Shown piece by piece: positions 35,623 to 49,989 of a DNA stretch of 64,000 bases. Both the position numbers and the translations under genes were made by a program. The notes below the pieces were generated by a model. The model was given only the letters and a program-made list of their open reading frames with translations. It ran no database searches and had not been told where the DNA came from. Every line of letters starts with the position of its first letter. Position 1 is the first letter of the stretch. The stretch comes from Brachycybe producta (lineage: Eukaryota; Arthropoda; Diplopoda; Playtdesmida; Andrognathidae). Location: assembly GCA_036925085.1 (NCBI GenBank), contig JAUPFP010000007.1, positions 4,167,058-4,231,057 of the forward strand, read 5' to 3'.

Positions 35623-37452
35623 TGTGAAGAATTCTCATTATTTTAATTAAAAAATGTTACAATTTTTATTAGCAATATGAACATCTACAACAGATTTTTG
35701 AAATAATAGTTTGAAGCTTCACATATTTATAATTATACCAGCCATTTCGTATCATGACTATTTAAAGTGATTTTTAATTAAATACCTTTGGTATGATAAA
35801 TATTGCAAAAAATCTAAAAAACAATTTTCATAATAATCATTTTTTTTAAGAAAAAAAAGGTGTGTGAAATTTACGCATTTTTATTAAAGTTTCTAAGGCT
35901 CAGTTCAAGAAACTTAGCACTTGAAATTCAACTAAAAACCTCTGAAGAGGGTTTCGACAGAGAAAAAACACCGTTAAGAAAATAAACAATAGAATAGGAT
36001 TTTTTTCTATGTTACGACTTTGTTCAAAGGAATCAAATTGAAGTTTCATCAAGTTTCATGAATTTGTGCCCTAAACAGACAGAAAATGTAAATTTCTCCG
36101 CTACACCCCCTTAATAACGGCAATCAATGCAAGCATTGAGTTTAAACAAATTACAAAATATTTTCAAGAGCACACACACACACACAGAGACACAACCATA
36201 AATCAATGCCATACATTATTTATTAAAAAAATTAATAATTGCTTTTGTTACGCAACTTTTAACATAATAGTGACAAGAGTAACCTATAATTAATTCTAAA
36301 CTTATTTCATTTTGTAATGGTTATTTTTTTTTATTAAAATAATAATAAAAAGTTTAAAGAAGATAAAAAAAAATTTTTGGACTTAGGATGATAAAAATTT
36401 CATGAAGAATAAAAAAAAATCTAAATATCCAATTTCAGGATAAAGATGGTGGGTGCCCTTTTAAAATATGCAAAAACTAATAATCCGGTATTTTATATTT
36501 TCGCGTTTACGCATACAATAAAGAGATATATTCATTCCACCATAGGGTTTATACATAAAAAAATGAAGACGAGACTTTATGAATCTTTATATAATCTTGA
36601 AAAGCGATTGGTAACTATATTATAGTAGAGAGCAAGAAAAAAAAAGAGCTGGTTATTTTTTAAAGAAAAAAAAAACGAAACACCATTATCTACTAAAAAA
36701 TAAAAATGTGTTGCTATGTAGATATTTTTACATAAAAAGTGAACACATTTCAGGAAGAAGAAAAAAAAATCTCATTCCACAGGAAGTATATAATCCTATA
36801 AAATTCCTATTTTACTATGCTTAGGCCTAATATATATATATATATCTTTACAAGTTAGCAGTGTGCCATTTTGTTAAAACGTTAAAGAATAGTTTCCTGA
36901 TGTCCATAAATAATTTTTAGAACGAGTTTTCAACTTACTTTTATAAACTTACAAGCGTTGGTCCACTTTTCTTCTAGATTCATAATCTAAAAATTGCTAA
37001 AACGGCTAAAAAAAAGTGAATATTTCCATTTTTTTAGAAAAAAAAATTTAAGAACAAAAGTTGTTTTAAAGCTACTTATATAAATATTAGAATATTGGAT
37101 AATTTGCTAGATGAATTTTTATGACAATATCCGTAAAAAAATTTATGAGAGTTAAAAAATGACCAAATTTTACATTTTCCATACAGAACTATGTTTAGTA
37201 ACAAAAAAAATTGAAAATTAATGTTTCAAATGGATAGAAAAGCTTATTTTAAATATATTTTCATGAAACTACTACTCAAATTTTTATCATGCTTTTATTT
37301 CCTCCACCCAAAGTTACTTCTAAATAAATTGACAAAAAAGATTACAGTATAATAGAGTTTTAGTGGAATAAAAACAAAATCAAATAAAAAAAAATAGATT
37401 TAGTCATTTCGTACTGTCAAATTTGTGAGTTTAGCCTCAAATGGTGGGATAG
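35622..37452. other. AT-rich non-coding stretch
   Basis: Poly-A/T tracts, a short CA run (36172-36186) and one family-R-like arm near 35883-35935 (TCAAGAAACTTAGCACTTGA). No coding sequence supported. Confidence 0.5.
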
Positions 37453-37704
37453 TTACGTGCAAAACGTTCAGATTTTAGTCTAAATATCTTTAATCGAATG
37501 CTAGAAGGCTCTTGTCCTAAACCTAATACAAGTAAACTTTGCAGGGCATTATATTTGGGTAGGGGTGACCACTCTAACAAGGTTGGAGAGATTTTTGCAC
37601 GAACAGATTCTTATTACTGGTCATTTGTTCCTAGGGCGATTCGACAATGGAACTCACTTGCCGGGAATCTTGCACAGGGAAAACGTATTTTATGGGAGTC
37701 ATAA
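37453..37704 (+). pseudogene. LINE reverse-transcriptase C-terminal fragment
   Basis: Open from 37453 (after a TAG at 37450-37452) to the TAA at 37702-37704, 83 codons. The segment has a KRSDFSLNIFNRMLEG-like stretch and then ARTDSYYWSFVPRAIRQWNS. This carries the R-T-x-x-Y/F-x-x-S-F-x-P-R-x-I-x-x-W-N-x-L signature found at the extreme C terminus of many animal LINE ORF2 proteins (Jockey/CR1/L2-like groups). Endonuclease and catalytic RT domains are absent, as expected for a 5'-truncated LINE insertion. The following 3' untranslated end recurs at four other places in the window. The clade cannot be fixed from this fragment. Confidence 0.8.
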
Positions 37705-37903
37705 TTTAGTTTTGTTTTGACAATGCAAATATTTGCAGCATAATAAAAAAAATTATTGAAATTGTTGTTGGGTTTATATCAATGGGGTTTTATATTTTCT
37801 GGTTTTGACAATGCATTCTCTATGCTGCACTTAGACTCTTGTTCCTCTGCCATAGGCCTTTATGGCTGCTTGCAGAGTAATTTTTCAAATTCAAATTCAA
37901 AAA
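37705..37903 (+). mobile_element. LINE 3' untranslated end with TTCAAA tail
   Basis: Contains TTGTTGTTGGGTTTATATCA, GACAATGCATTCTC, TCCTCTGCCATAGGCCTTTA TGGCTGCTTGCAGAG and a terminal tract of TTCAAA units (37885-37903), a microsatellite-like tail typical of several LINE clades. It defines the family used to recognise fragments at 21339, 48088, 54571 and 59549. Confidence 0.75.
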
Positions 37904-40900
37904 ATGTTAAAAAAAACGTTGCCTAAAATAAAGCTACATATGGGGCCTAAGCTTAATCATCATGAAGAAGAAAAAAAAACACTATAGGGAGCCTATTGAG
38001 TTTTAAAGTTTATCTTTATTTCAGAAGTTTAGCTTGTCTTTTAAGACTATGGCCTTTAAAAAGGATTTGGAAGCTGGAGATGTGAATATGAAGAAATCAT
38101 ATAATTTTGTCCAAAATACAGACATATTTTGTAGAGAACAAGAAAAAAGAAAAGCAACTATTGAGAACATTTCTAAAAGTAAATATGAACCAACAAACTG
38201 AATAAGTCTCATACAAACACAACAAAGAAGTAATCAGACACCAATGATGAAAGTTTAATGATGTGACATTTTTCTTTTTTCTATATATAAAAAATAGATT
38301 GCACAAGATGATGATGATGATGATGATGATGATACTACTTCTACTATGTACATCCATAGTAGACCACACAAATAAACTACCAAATAAGAAAAAAATAGCC
38401 GCCCATCCATCCACCTTACAAAAAAACACCTTCAAAAAACATTCAAGACAATCACATGACAAGTATAATTCTATATTTATTACAATAAAAAAAAACAACA
38501 ACAGCAGCAACAATAGCAAAATCCCATCATATTAATATTTAATCTTTATGTGTCCCAATATCTTATCAATTGTACATAATTGTATAAAAAAAAACTTTAT
38601 ATTTTGAGGTTTTGATGCTTCAATTGACAGTGATTGGAAAGAAATTCAAAAAGAAAAGGAAGGAGACAAACTGCCACCACCACCACCCTTTTGAAGAAAA
38701 CAAATTTTGTGCTGAGTTTGACACAAAAGAGAAATTCTCTAGTCAAAGTGTAAGAGAGGTAAATTGGAAATTATCGACCAGAAAGAAAAGAGTCGACATT
38801 GCGTGTGTCTCTCGCTCTCTCTGTGTGTCTATGTATTTTTTTTTATTCTGAAAAATATATAGAAAAAAAAAAGAATATTTTGTGACAAGTAATGTGTTGT
38901 GTGTGTGAAGCATGTGGCCATTTCTTATAAAAGTACAGGTATAGAATAAAATGCATACATATTAGTAAGATAGAGAGAGAAAAAAAAATGGGTTAGAAGG
39001 AAGAAAATAAGAAATTTGAGAAACATGTGGCCTCAGTAAAAGTTTTGACAGAAAATTGCACAGATGCAACCAGCGCCACACACACATACACAAACATAGA
39101 ACACACAACGAGAATGATAGGAGAATTTTATACTCTTGAGCTATAGTGAAAGAGATGAAAAAGAGGTAGTAAAGGTTCAACATTTGCGGTTGTTTCACTG
39201 AAGAGAACAGTCGGTCGGGGCTCAAGAGAAAGTGAGCTTTCATAAAAACGGAGAGAGAGAAAACACCACGACACATCATACAACCAAAGGCACCATCATT
39301 TTCTTTATACAATAGGAATTTCAAAACAATTCTTATTACTAAGTAAAGAGACAGAAAAAAAAATGTAACAGCCAATAACAACAACCAAAAAAAATTACAG
39401 AACTGGATTATAATTGCAAGTGCTGAAAGAAAAAAAAAATTAAGAAACTAGAAAGAAACATTTGTTTTTAAGTTTCAAGTCTTTTTTTCCACAACTTCTC
39501 CACAGAGACATAAAAGTTGCCTAAAAACATGAAATCAAATGGACTTCATTGAGAAAAAAGAAAAGTGTGACAAAGTTAGTTGAAGGTAAAAGACATGACT
39601 AACAAGTGTGAAGTTTAAATATTAGGGAAAGTGTTGAATTGTTACTTTTGTTTGCATGCAACTAACCAAATAAACTAAAACAACAACAACAAAAAATGGA
39701 CAACGTGTGTACTTGACCACAACAGTGAGTAATCACAGACTCAATTGCGCAAACATTTCTAATGTTGTTTTTCTGTTTCTTATTATTTTCTTTTGTCTAA
39801 TTAAATATCAAGATTATCATCTGGACAACTAACTAACTGTTTTATTTTTATTTTTTTCGCTGTATTTGTTTGACACAAAAAAATGTGTTTCTTCGTATAA
39901 AAGTGCAATTCAACTGAATATCTTCTAAAAATTAAATGTCACTGACCAGTTTGGAAAAAAAAAAGACAAAAAAAAAAACAGAACTCAATTGCCAACATTT
40001 GAAGAAAGAAAGAAAAAGTTCACTAATGAAATACGTGAAGTGACTTGAATTTGTCAAAGACAATAAGTCTATAGAGACCGATATATAAATAAATAGGCCC
40101 CCAAAAAAGGACAACGTTTTCAACAGACAGAAAGAGAGAAAGAGAGAGAAATAAAAACGAACAAATAAAATACGACATCAACACTGCACAAAAAAAGGTG
40201 AAGTATATTGTGAACATTCGAAGAAAACCAAATTCATTGTTACATATAGAAGAAGAAGAGAGAGAGAAAGAGAAACATCTAGGACCTATTATATTATATG
40301 TGCAACTGGGGCCTCTCTTCTACAAACGTGGATGTCTCCAAAAAAAAACCCTAAGAAGTCAAAAAAGCGATTCTATAGAATACAACTACATCTAGTAAAA
40401 TTGACGATTGTGAATTCAGCACAAGATACGAAAATAAAAAAAGGAGAAATGTTTGGAAGAAAGAAAAAGTCATAAGATGCCAGCATGCCACAAGAGCAAC
40501 ATTGCCACCGATAACCCCACCGCCACCACCACCACTACCACCAAAACCTATATGCCGAAATTTGGACCAGCAATTGTTAAGTGCCAATTTGAACCTGTGC
40601 GTCAAGAGTGAAATAAGAAGAACCCATCCCCCCAAAAAATCATTTAGAATACAACTTGAAGTAACTTGCTGCGTTGCTATTGGACCTAAAACATTTGAAA
40701 TAAACCAAAATTGGAATTGGTCTTCCGATTTAACCAATGAAAAAATAAAAGCCGACAGAAAGCTCAATATTTTACGTTTAGAAAAAAAAATGTTTATTTG
40801 ACAACATTCATAATAAGATGAGTGGTTCGTGTATATTCACAAATACTTGTGTCCATATCTTCATATTGACCATTTGACAACAATGACAAATCTGATGATG

Positions 40901-41388
40901 ATGATGATGATGATGCCACACAAAATATTATAAACAAATATGTAAATTTTTTTATATTTACATTTTTTTTTCAATGCAAATAACAACTGAGAAAGAAGAC
41001 AACAAAAAAGCAATTGGCAAACTTATTCTATATTTGCATTTATTTTTATATGAAGAAAAACAAAAGTCTCAATAGACTTCAATTTCTTATTAAAGTTTCA
41101 GGAATTGTGAAATTGCACAGGGAACAATAACTATTGTAAATTAAAACGAGAAACGTCAGGAAAAAAAAAAGAAAGACATGTAGCAATTCACAGAAGTATT
41201 TAATATTGAAACAAACTAAAAAAAAAAAAATAACTCAGTGCTTTGTTTCAAGTGTTTGAGAATGGCATTTTGATGAAATAGAATTTTTTTTTCTTTCTAA
41301 TCAAGTTTCTGTTTTGTTTTTTTGCACGAATTCTACAAAGAAATAAAAAAGAGGATTTTAAACTTAAAACCTAAAGGAAACTTCAAAC
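37904..41388. other. AT-rich non-coding stretch with A/G bias
   Basis: A GAT repeat (38308-38332), A/G-rich blocks around 39000-39300 and 40240-40280, a CAC repeat (40510-40545) and a GAT repeat (40890-40915). Frames at 38097-38535, 38962-39384 and 40351-40801 arise from these low-complexity tracts and have no recognisable domain. Confidence 0.5.
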
Positions 41389-41440
41389 ATGTTGCATATT
41401 GGATTATTATCACTACTGCAACTTCTTCTTTGTTTACATG
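41389..41440 (+). CDS. Candidate first coding exon: signal peptide, phase-1 donor
   Basis: ATG at 41389 starts 17 codons reading MLHIGLLSLLQLLLCLH, a short N region then a Leu-rich hydrophobic core, a plausible secretory signal peptide. It ends one base into a codon at a consensus donor GTAAGT (41441-41446). Signal-peptide exons ending in phase 1 are common in animal secreted proteins. The next plausible acceptor giving an in-frame join is at 44587. Fifty-two bases is too little to exclude chance, and no upstream promoter was identified. Confidence 0.35.
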
Positions 41441-42678
41441 GTAAGTAAATCAACCTTAATTAAATAGAAAAAAACTACTAATGTTTATACTCATATGTTA
41501 ACAATTTAAATAAATTTGTACATTTTTGAAGAAAAAAAAAAAGAGAAAGAAAACCAAAAAGAAATTTACTTTCTGTATAAATTCAACAATATCTAAATAT
41601 TTTTAATTTTCGTTTTTTTTTGGTACCACGTAACAGAAAAGAAAATTTTTTATTATATAACATTTTACAAACCATAAAAACGTAAGAAAACAACAGAAAA
41701 TTGTTCTAAAAAAGGATTTCAAAATAGTATTGTGTGAAAACAAAAAATATAAACCATAAAAAGTCAAATAAGTCCAAAACATAGAAAAGAGAAAAATGAA
41801 AACCTTTTTTTTGTTGTTGTAAGGTTTTTATGAGCCATATACAGAAGAAAAGACCAATATGACTTTGTTTCTAGAAGAGTTTGTAGATATTTGAAGACAA
41901 AAACAGATGGAAAAAAGAGATGTTTTCACGGGGGAAAAATATAAAAAAGTACAATAAAAAGACATTCAGGAAAGGTGGAGATTTGTTTCTCAGTCAGTAT
42001 ATGGTCATCTATGTAAAAGTAGTTTTTAAAAAAAATATATTTTTCAATGCTCTGATTCTCTTTAGAATGTCACTTGTGAGCCATTTGTGGCACATTAGTA
42101 AAAACAGCAACAACAGAGAAAAAAAACGTTTTTACTGAAATACAAAAATTTACTATTTGAAAGCGTTGTTAACTCTGAATTGTAGCATAAACTTGCAAAA
42201 TATATAGAAGACAGCAACTTTTACGCTAGTGGAAAATTAGCTGAAAATAAAAAAAAAACATCTAAGGGTCTAAAAGCTACTTTACAAATTCCTCAAGCTG
42301 AAACACATAAACAGTCATTTTGTTACTCAAAGCGTACTGTATAACAATAAGTTTGCCATTTTTTTTACTGGGCTTATGAGTAATTTTGCAACTATACTTT
42401 TTCAGAAACGTTTTAGAAACAACTTTAAGAAGAAGAAAAAAAAAAAACCAGCTAAAAAATCCGAAACTCCGAAACTAGAATAATAAGTGGAGTACCTACA
42501 ATAATTTTACTGTCTTAAAAGTGGTGACGGTCCAAGGCCGGTTGATGTACGGCATCAAATGCGACAACCCATGCACAGTTTCGACCTCCCGTATTTTTTA
42601 TGGGTTCAACGGGGCCGATCTTGGTCAAACGTCTTCCATAGAGACTCATGTTAAAGTTGACTGTAAAAAGGTTACACC
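41441..42678. other. AT-rich stretch, possible intron
   Basis: Begins with the donor GTAAGT. No coding evidence; many poly-A runs. Confidence 0.35.
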
Positions 42679-42901
42679 CTCCAGGAGACAGGCAATTAGA
42701 AATCGGGACAAACAGAAGTTGGCTCCGCCCTTTTTATGACGACTGGCAACTTCTAATTGGTTTGTTGTGTGGTTCGACGTTGGAACGGGCGGAGCATGTG
42801 ACATCAGACTACATAACCAATTAATTAGAAGTTGCGTTCATCATAAAAAGGGCGGGGCCAACTTCTGTTCGTCCCGATTTCTAATTGCCTATCTCCAGGA
42901 G
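42679..42901. mobile_element. Complete palindromic MITE family P (223 bp)
   Basis: A near-perfect inverted repeat with arms of about 95 bp: CTCCAGGAGACAGGCAATTA, GAAATCGGGACAAACAGAAG and CTCCGCCCTTTTTATGA on the left are mirrored on the right (CCCGATTTCTAATTGCC, ATCTCCAGGAG). The centre contains GGGCGGAGCATGTGACATCA, shared with the copy at 34446. Low arm divergence suggests it is younger than the other family P copies. No unambiguous target duplication at either end. Confidence 0.85.
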
Positions 42902-42987
42902 TAAGCTGCTGGAGTATTCGTGACTTTTTTGCGCACGAAGCAAGAATAAAACTGGCGCCCTCTTAGTATAATCATTCATGACTTTTT

Positions 42988-43073
42988 TAAGGTGATTCTC
43001 AACCTTTAACCTCTGAGCTTTGCGCCCGAGACAGGTGCCTTAAATCGCCTTGCCCTAATTACAGCTCTGAAAC
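42988..43073. repeat. hAT-like terminal remnants
   Basis: GGTGATTCTCAACCTTTAAC resembles a Charlie-type hAT end and CCTAATTACAGCTCTG, read in reverse as CAGAGCTGTAATTAGG, resembles another hAT end. Only about 85 bp lie between them and they are not inverted repeats of each other, so this is a deleted or chimeric remnant at best. Confidence 0.25.
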
Positions 43074-44127
43074 AACTTATCAAAAAACCATAAAATTATT
43101 TTAATAATCATTGAATAATCAACAGGTTTATTAGCACACACGCAATAGGAAACAACTTCGGCTTATACGCATGTCAATTAATTAAATTAATTACAATAAA
43201 GTATTACGTAATAGTTTTTTTTATTAGCATGATGAGTAAATTAAAATAATAATGTTTAGCCCTAAAACACAAATAGAAGATAAAAGAAAATAATTAGAAA
43301 ATTCAATTGTTATAATTTGATCATCATAACGATCATAAACCATATAATATTATTGCAATTTACTGAAGCAAAAATAATAAGTACAGTATATAATTTTAAA
43401 CAGATAGTGAGTTCATAATTAATTATAATAACAGCAAAATTCATCTAAAAAATTCATGTATTAGTAATAAAAACAAAACAAAATATTAGTTATTAAACTT
43501 ATTACTAATTAGTCATTATTTCATAGAACTCAAACTGTTTTGAAAACATTATTAGTTTTATAATTAAACTAAACATATTGTTGTTAAAAAAAAAATAAAT
43601 GATAGGCTTGGCTCTTTTTCTTTTCTTGCTCGTAGTAAAAAAAAACAACAATATACAAGAACGTGAAACAACTTCTGATTGCAAGAATAAACAAAAAACT
43701 AGAAAAAAGAAATTCATTACAAGAGCAAAGAATAAACAAAGTCGTTGAAGAAATCCTTAATTCTAAAGTAAACAGCAGGCGTTTGAAAACGCACCAAAAA
43801 AGGCCACACTAATTATACAGGGTGTCCACTAAGGTGTATCACAAGTACACTTTTTTTTATACATTCGATGCGATAAAAGTAATGAGAGCTAAAACACATG
43901 TTATTTCACAGCCAAAACAATGATACCTAGTCAAAGTTTATTTTAGAACTTCACAAAAATAACAAAAGCTTTCCTTAACAGTAGTAATATGCGAACAATA
44001 AAGTAAATAATATACTATAATTATAAGGTAGATTCTACTATGCTGTATATTTTAACATAAACAAATTGTCAGTTTCCTTAATGATTGGTTTTTGTTATAA
44101 ACACGATGCATTTTTGCATTATTATAA

Positions 44128-44442
44128 TTAGGGCTCGGATTTTTATGCATTGTTAGCAACTTAGCAAGCAAATGTTTCTCAATCTGTGGCCAATGGGTAA
44201 ATTGTGAAGTAACTATCCCAACAATTATGTTTTTTTTTCTTTCTCCAATCAAAAACACAAGTTAGAGGCTAGAACTCTAGTTGACAACTGATTGTAACCA
44301 GATATCTAGCCTGTAATGAGCCTTTTTTGATTAGAAAAAAGTATAAATGCAGTTGCTCTAATAATGATTACTTCACAATTGGCACTTGGGCCACAAATAA
44401 AAAAAAACATTAGCTTGACATTGCACCAAATGCTAGCCGTAA
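44128..44442. mobile_element. Palindromic MITE family Q, copy 2 (315 bp)
   Basis: Starts TTAGGGCTCGGATTTTTATG and carries AAATGTTTCTCAATCTGTGG and AATTGTGAAGTAAC, mirrored by TTACTTCACAATTGGCAC and GGGCCACAAAT on the right. The centre is GTTAGAGGCTAGAAC...AACCAGATATCTAGCC. The flanks TTATAA occur on both sides, but in AT-rich DNA this is weak evidence of a target duplication. Confidence 0.85.
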
Positions 44443-44586
44443 TTATAATAATTTAAGATTCTATGTCTCTTTTTCTATTATATCAAATATTGACAGTAAG
44501 ATGTAAACCATTTTTTTTGAAGAACCAAATTCCTGATTATGTCATTATTTTTTGTAAAATAAATCTTTTGCTATTTTATTTTACAG

Positions 44587-44666
44587 GTGTTACAAAATTT
44601 GGAGTTGAATTACACACTGAAAAAGAAATGACACATTTGAATGAAGTGAACATTATTAATATTTAG
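44587..44666 (+). CDS. Candidate terminal exon of a 43-residue secreted peptide
   Basis: Preceded by TTTTGCTATTTTATTTTACAG, a good pyrimidine tract and acceptor. Joined to 41389-41440 the split codon becomes GGT and the frame continues 25 codons (VTKFGVELHTEKEMTHLNEV..., ending in Ile) to TAG at 44664-44666. The mature region is short, acidic and lacks cysteines or dibasic sites, so it does not look like a classical toxin or neuropeptide precursor. The proposed 3146-bp intron contains two MITEs. The exon may be spurious or the gene may continue through another splice. Confidence 0.28.
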
Positions 44667-44823
44667 TTCTATAACATTAGGTCCAATTATACAATCCTTT
44701 TTTTACAAACTCATAGAGACTAATTGAATTGTTTGCATCATCAGTTCTGTCTTCATTTGTAGTTTGCTTCAACTTTTTGTTTGTCAATTAACTTCACGAT
44801 TTTCTCCGCATTATGTAGTACAG

Positions 44824-45031
44824 TTACATAAAATATATGGAAAAGTATATGGTTACTACAACAACTGTTGATGAAGTTGACATGTTCAAGTTACAAGAGC
44901 CCATTTGTCAGCTTTCAATTGACAATAACAGAAGAAAAAATCCAGCAAATGTCTTTCTCATGACCAAAAGAAGGATCATCCATTACACAAAGCAAATTTA
45001 TTTAAGAGGATTATTTATGTACATTCAATGA
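44824..45031 (+). CDS. Doubtful open frame with an upstream acceptor-like site
   Basis: After ...TGTAGTACAG at 44823 a frame is open to TGA at 45029-45031; the first ATG is at 44837 (64 codons). It reads MEKYMVTTTTVDEVDMFKLQ... with a basic middle (NNRRKN, KRRII). It cannot be joined in frame directly to the exon at 41389. No domain recognised; length is within the range expected by chance. A poly-C run follows (45035-45047). Confidence 0.15.
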
Positions 45032-45047
45032 GACCCCCCCCCCCCCC

Positions 45048-47048
<2,001 letters not shown>

Positions 47049-47159
47049 GTTTCATCTTCATTTCAAATAAAATAAGAAAATGTTTCAATCTATCAACAAG
47101 TTTTATTGAATTTACTACATGTTTGATTATTTATTGAACAAAAGTAATTATGGCAAACA

Positions 47160-47240
47160 ATTAATTAGGCCCAAATTCAAGAAGGAAACTTGACATTTGA
47201 ATTTCAACTTTAAAGCTAAGGTCCCAAATGTGTAAAATGT
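47160..47240. repeat. Arm of palindromic family R
   Basis: GGCCCAAATTCAAGAAGGAA, ACTTGACATTTGAATTTCAA is the same order as the left arm of the family-R copy at 49990-50109. Confidence 0.45.
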
Positions 47241-47588
47241 CAACAGAAAGTTGTGAAAGAAAGTTAAGATTGTTTCACCTTTTATTTCTCAGTTTAAAGT
47301 TTCTGCCAAAAAAAAACTAATAGAAAGAGTTGCCAGAAATTAGGTCAGAGCAAAAGTCACAAGTGGGTGTCACACTCCCTACCAGGTGTCTTTAGGCCAG
47401 ACGCAAATTCGGCAACAATGCAAGCTTGCAACTCGAACAGTCTCTAGCAACTGTTGCTGGTGACACTACACTAGTGCCACAGGTACACACTTGCAGGCAC
47501 CAAATTACTAGTTGGCAACAGTAGTAAGTGGATGTTGCCCCTCTTCTCAGCATAGTGAGCAGAGAGAACTAGCAACCATTGTGTGCGA

Positions 47589-47628
47589 GCAACCAGTTTC
47601 TTATCACGTGATCATAAATTGGTTGCTG
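47589..47628. repeat. Imperfect palindrome centred on ATCACGTGAT
   Basis: AGCAACCAGTTT and AAATTGGTTGCT are inverted around a perfect 10-bp centre that includes the E-box CACGTG. Adjacent sequence 47400-47530 has further GCAAC/GTTGC repeats, so it may belong to a larger diverged element. Confidence 0.6.
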
Positions 47629-48087
47629 GTTGTTCCCTCATTTGGTTCCCTAAGATCCTCCTAAATTCTTTGAATGTGCTCATGTGTCTTTTTATATCAA
47701 TAGACGGAGCTTTTTTAACGCTTTCAGTTCAGGTTTTTTTTACTGTGCAAGTGGAATCACTTGTCTGTCACAGAAAATGCATTAGCAACATAAAATGTAA
47801 AACATTTTCGTTACTGTGTCAATATCCTGCAAAAATATTTTTTAAACGTACTTAGTGCACATTAGAAACTTCAACAGAAACCTTTACCACCCGTGCAACA
47901 CATTTTTCTTTTTAAATTTTAATGTGAGTGATGAAGTCAACAGAAACTATATTTACTTAGAAGGAGTGAGTGATACGTTGAAATACTTCTAGTCAACCTA
48001 AGACATACATTATGTTTTGCACATCCTCTTAGCTAATGCAGCTTACGCTATCGTTTTACTAGATTTTGAAATTGAGTAGCAAAATTA

Positions 48088-48245
48088 GAGACATTTGCTC
48101 GTGCAGATTCATATTTCTGGTAATCATTTCCTAGGGTGAAATTAGACAATGGAATTTACTTCCAAAAGATTTTCTACATTGAAACCGTATTCTTTTATGA
48201 GATTTATAGATTTTTTGACAATGCATCTTACAAGCGGCATCCGGG
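48088..48245 (+). pseudogene. LINE C-terminus and 3' UTR fragment, decayed
   Basis: Aligns with 37590-37750: TTTGCTCGTGCAGATTCATA TTTCTGGTAA corresponds to codons for ARTDSYYW with an in-frame stop, then CCTAGGGTGAAATTAGACAA corresponds to the PRAIRQ region. The downstream stretch TTTTTGACAATGCATC matches the LINE 3' untranslated region. Frameshifted and non-functional. Confidence 0.65.
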
Positions 48246-49989
48246 AAATGCTTTTATTTGGTTTATACTTTCGAATTTCAACAATGATTTTTGCATGTAC
48301 TAGTGTAATAGTAAGCCTACTACACTTGAAACTGTCGTCCATCTAAAACATAGGGCCTACTTTTGAATTTTTAAGTTGCAGAATATTACTGCAAGCACCC
48401 CAAGAAAACATGTGGTAGTATGACAAAAGTCCAAATGTGACCTCATGAACAAAAAATATATTGTTGAAGCCAGAAATTATAAAACCAATATAACAATTTC
48501 CAAACGTAATTAGTGAATATCCATTCACAAATATTTGTTGTCTAGACTCGAGAATGAATATTTTTGACACACACACAAAAAACAGCCTATACATTCTGTA
48601 AATTACAAAACTAAATCATACTATAGTGATGTAAAAAAAAAGATAAAAAGATGGAACACACATGAGTGACAATGGCTATATGCCTTTTTATAGCAGGCCA
48701 TAAAAAAGTGTCTTACTAACACTCATGGACACCTTAAGAGTGTCCTAGAAGTAGACACTTGTGTCTTTTGGACCGTAACAAGTGTTGTTAAAGTACCAAA
48801 TGTAAAAAAAAATAACACATATATGATATACACACCAATTCAAAACAGCAAGAGAGAGAAAGAAAGAGAAAGTAAAGAATAATAAGACAATTTTATTTTT
48901 ATGAAAGCAACCAACCACATGCGAAGATACTTAAAAAAAGCGGGTCCTAAAGTTTCAGTTGTGTAGGAAATATGATTCTATTCAATGAAATAAAAATATT
49001 CTACAGTATAGAATTTCCGATTGTCGTGAATATTGAGATAAAAAAAATGAAAAAAAAATATTTCAGAAACTTGAGAAGAGGAGAAAAAAATGATGTTGAA
49101 AATGAATAGACAGTTAGAAAATACAGTATGAGATACACAATAGTTCATCTCATAAAAATCTATTATACATTTATTAGAAATTTATTTTTATTATTCTCAA
49201 TTGTTGTCATCAGAGATACAACAAACTAGTAGTCCAAACTTTTTTTATATTATGAAAATTATTATTAAATTGAAAACTACTGTATGAATAAAATGGAAAT
49301 CCATAGACTTGATTGGTTATTTTGTAAGAAGATCAATAAAATAATATTTTCATCAATTCCATTTTGTTGAAAACACACTGTAACTTGTATTCCTCTTCAG
49401 TAATATCTACCTTATATTTTATTTAATATAAAAAAGCATATTAAATTGAAATACTTGTTGTTAAAATGTAGAAAGACTCTAGAAAACCTATCTTGTACGA
49501 AATAAAAATGGAACCCATGAAATTGATTTCTTACAAAATAGAATGGAAACCAACAAAATGAATGTTTCAGACATTTTCTTGATTACATCTTTTAAATAGA
49601 GAAATAGTAGCCAATTTTTTAGGTTTGTCAGAAAAGTACTTTCATAAAAATAGTATGAAAGAAAGTCAAAATGAACAATTGTGTAAAGAAAAAGTTGACT
49701 GAATTCGTCTCTCTTTCCGTTTTCTCATTTTTTTTTTTGGAAATCTTTTTGTAAAATATCAAACTCCTATATAGTTAGATGGAAGTTTAAGGTAGTAGGC
49801 TACCAGAGATTTTAACAAACAAAGTCATGTTGAATTAAACTTCAATTTGAAGTGCAATGTTTTCAAATCAAAATTCAGATGGGAGAGTCAAGAACAAGAT
49901 CTCCAAAAACGTCTTATAAAAATCATTAAAATGGTCTCTAGAATTCTACATAAATAACTTTCATATTGACAACACACACAATAAATGAA
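48246..49989. other. AT-rich non-coding stretch
   Basis: A/G-rich patch near 48850-48875; otherwise AT-rich. Frames at 48142-48346 and 48343-48594 overlap or adjoin LINE debris and are not supported. Confidence 0.45.

Noticed and set aside
38097-38519. 140-codon minus-strand frame
   Set aside because: Rich in Leu, Phe and Ile from GAT and poly-A tracts, with no domain; within chance expectation for this composition.
43815-43860. ACAGGGTGTCC phrase (also near 50972) resembling a transposon end
   Set aside because: No matching inverted end or target duplication could be located for either site.
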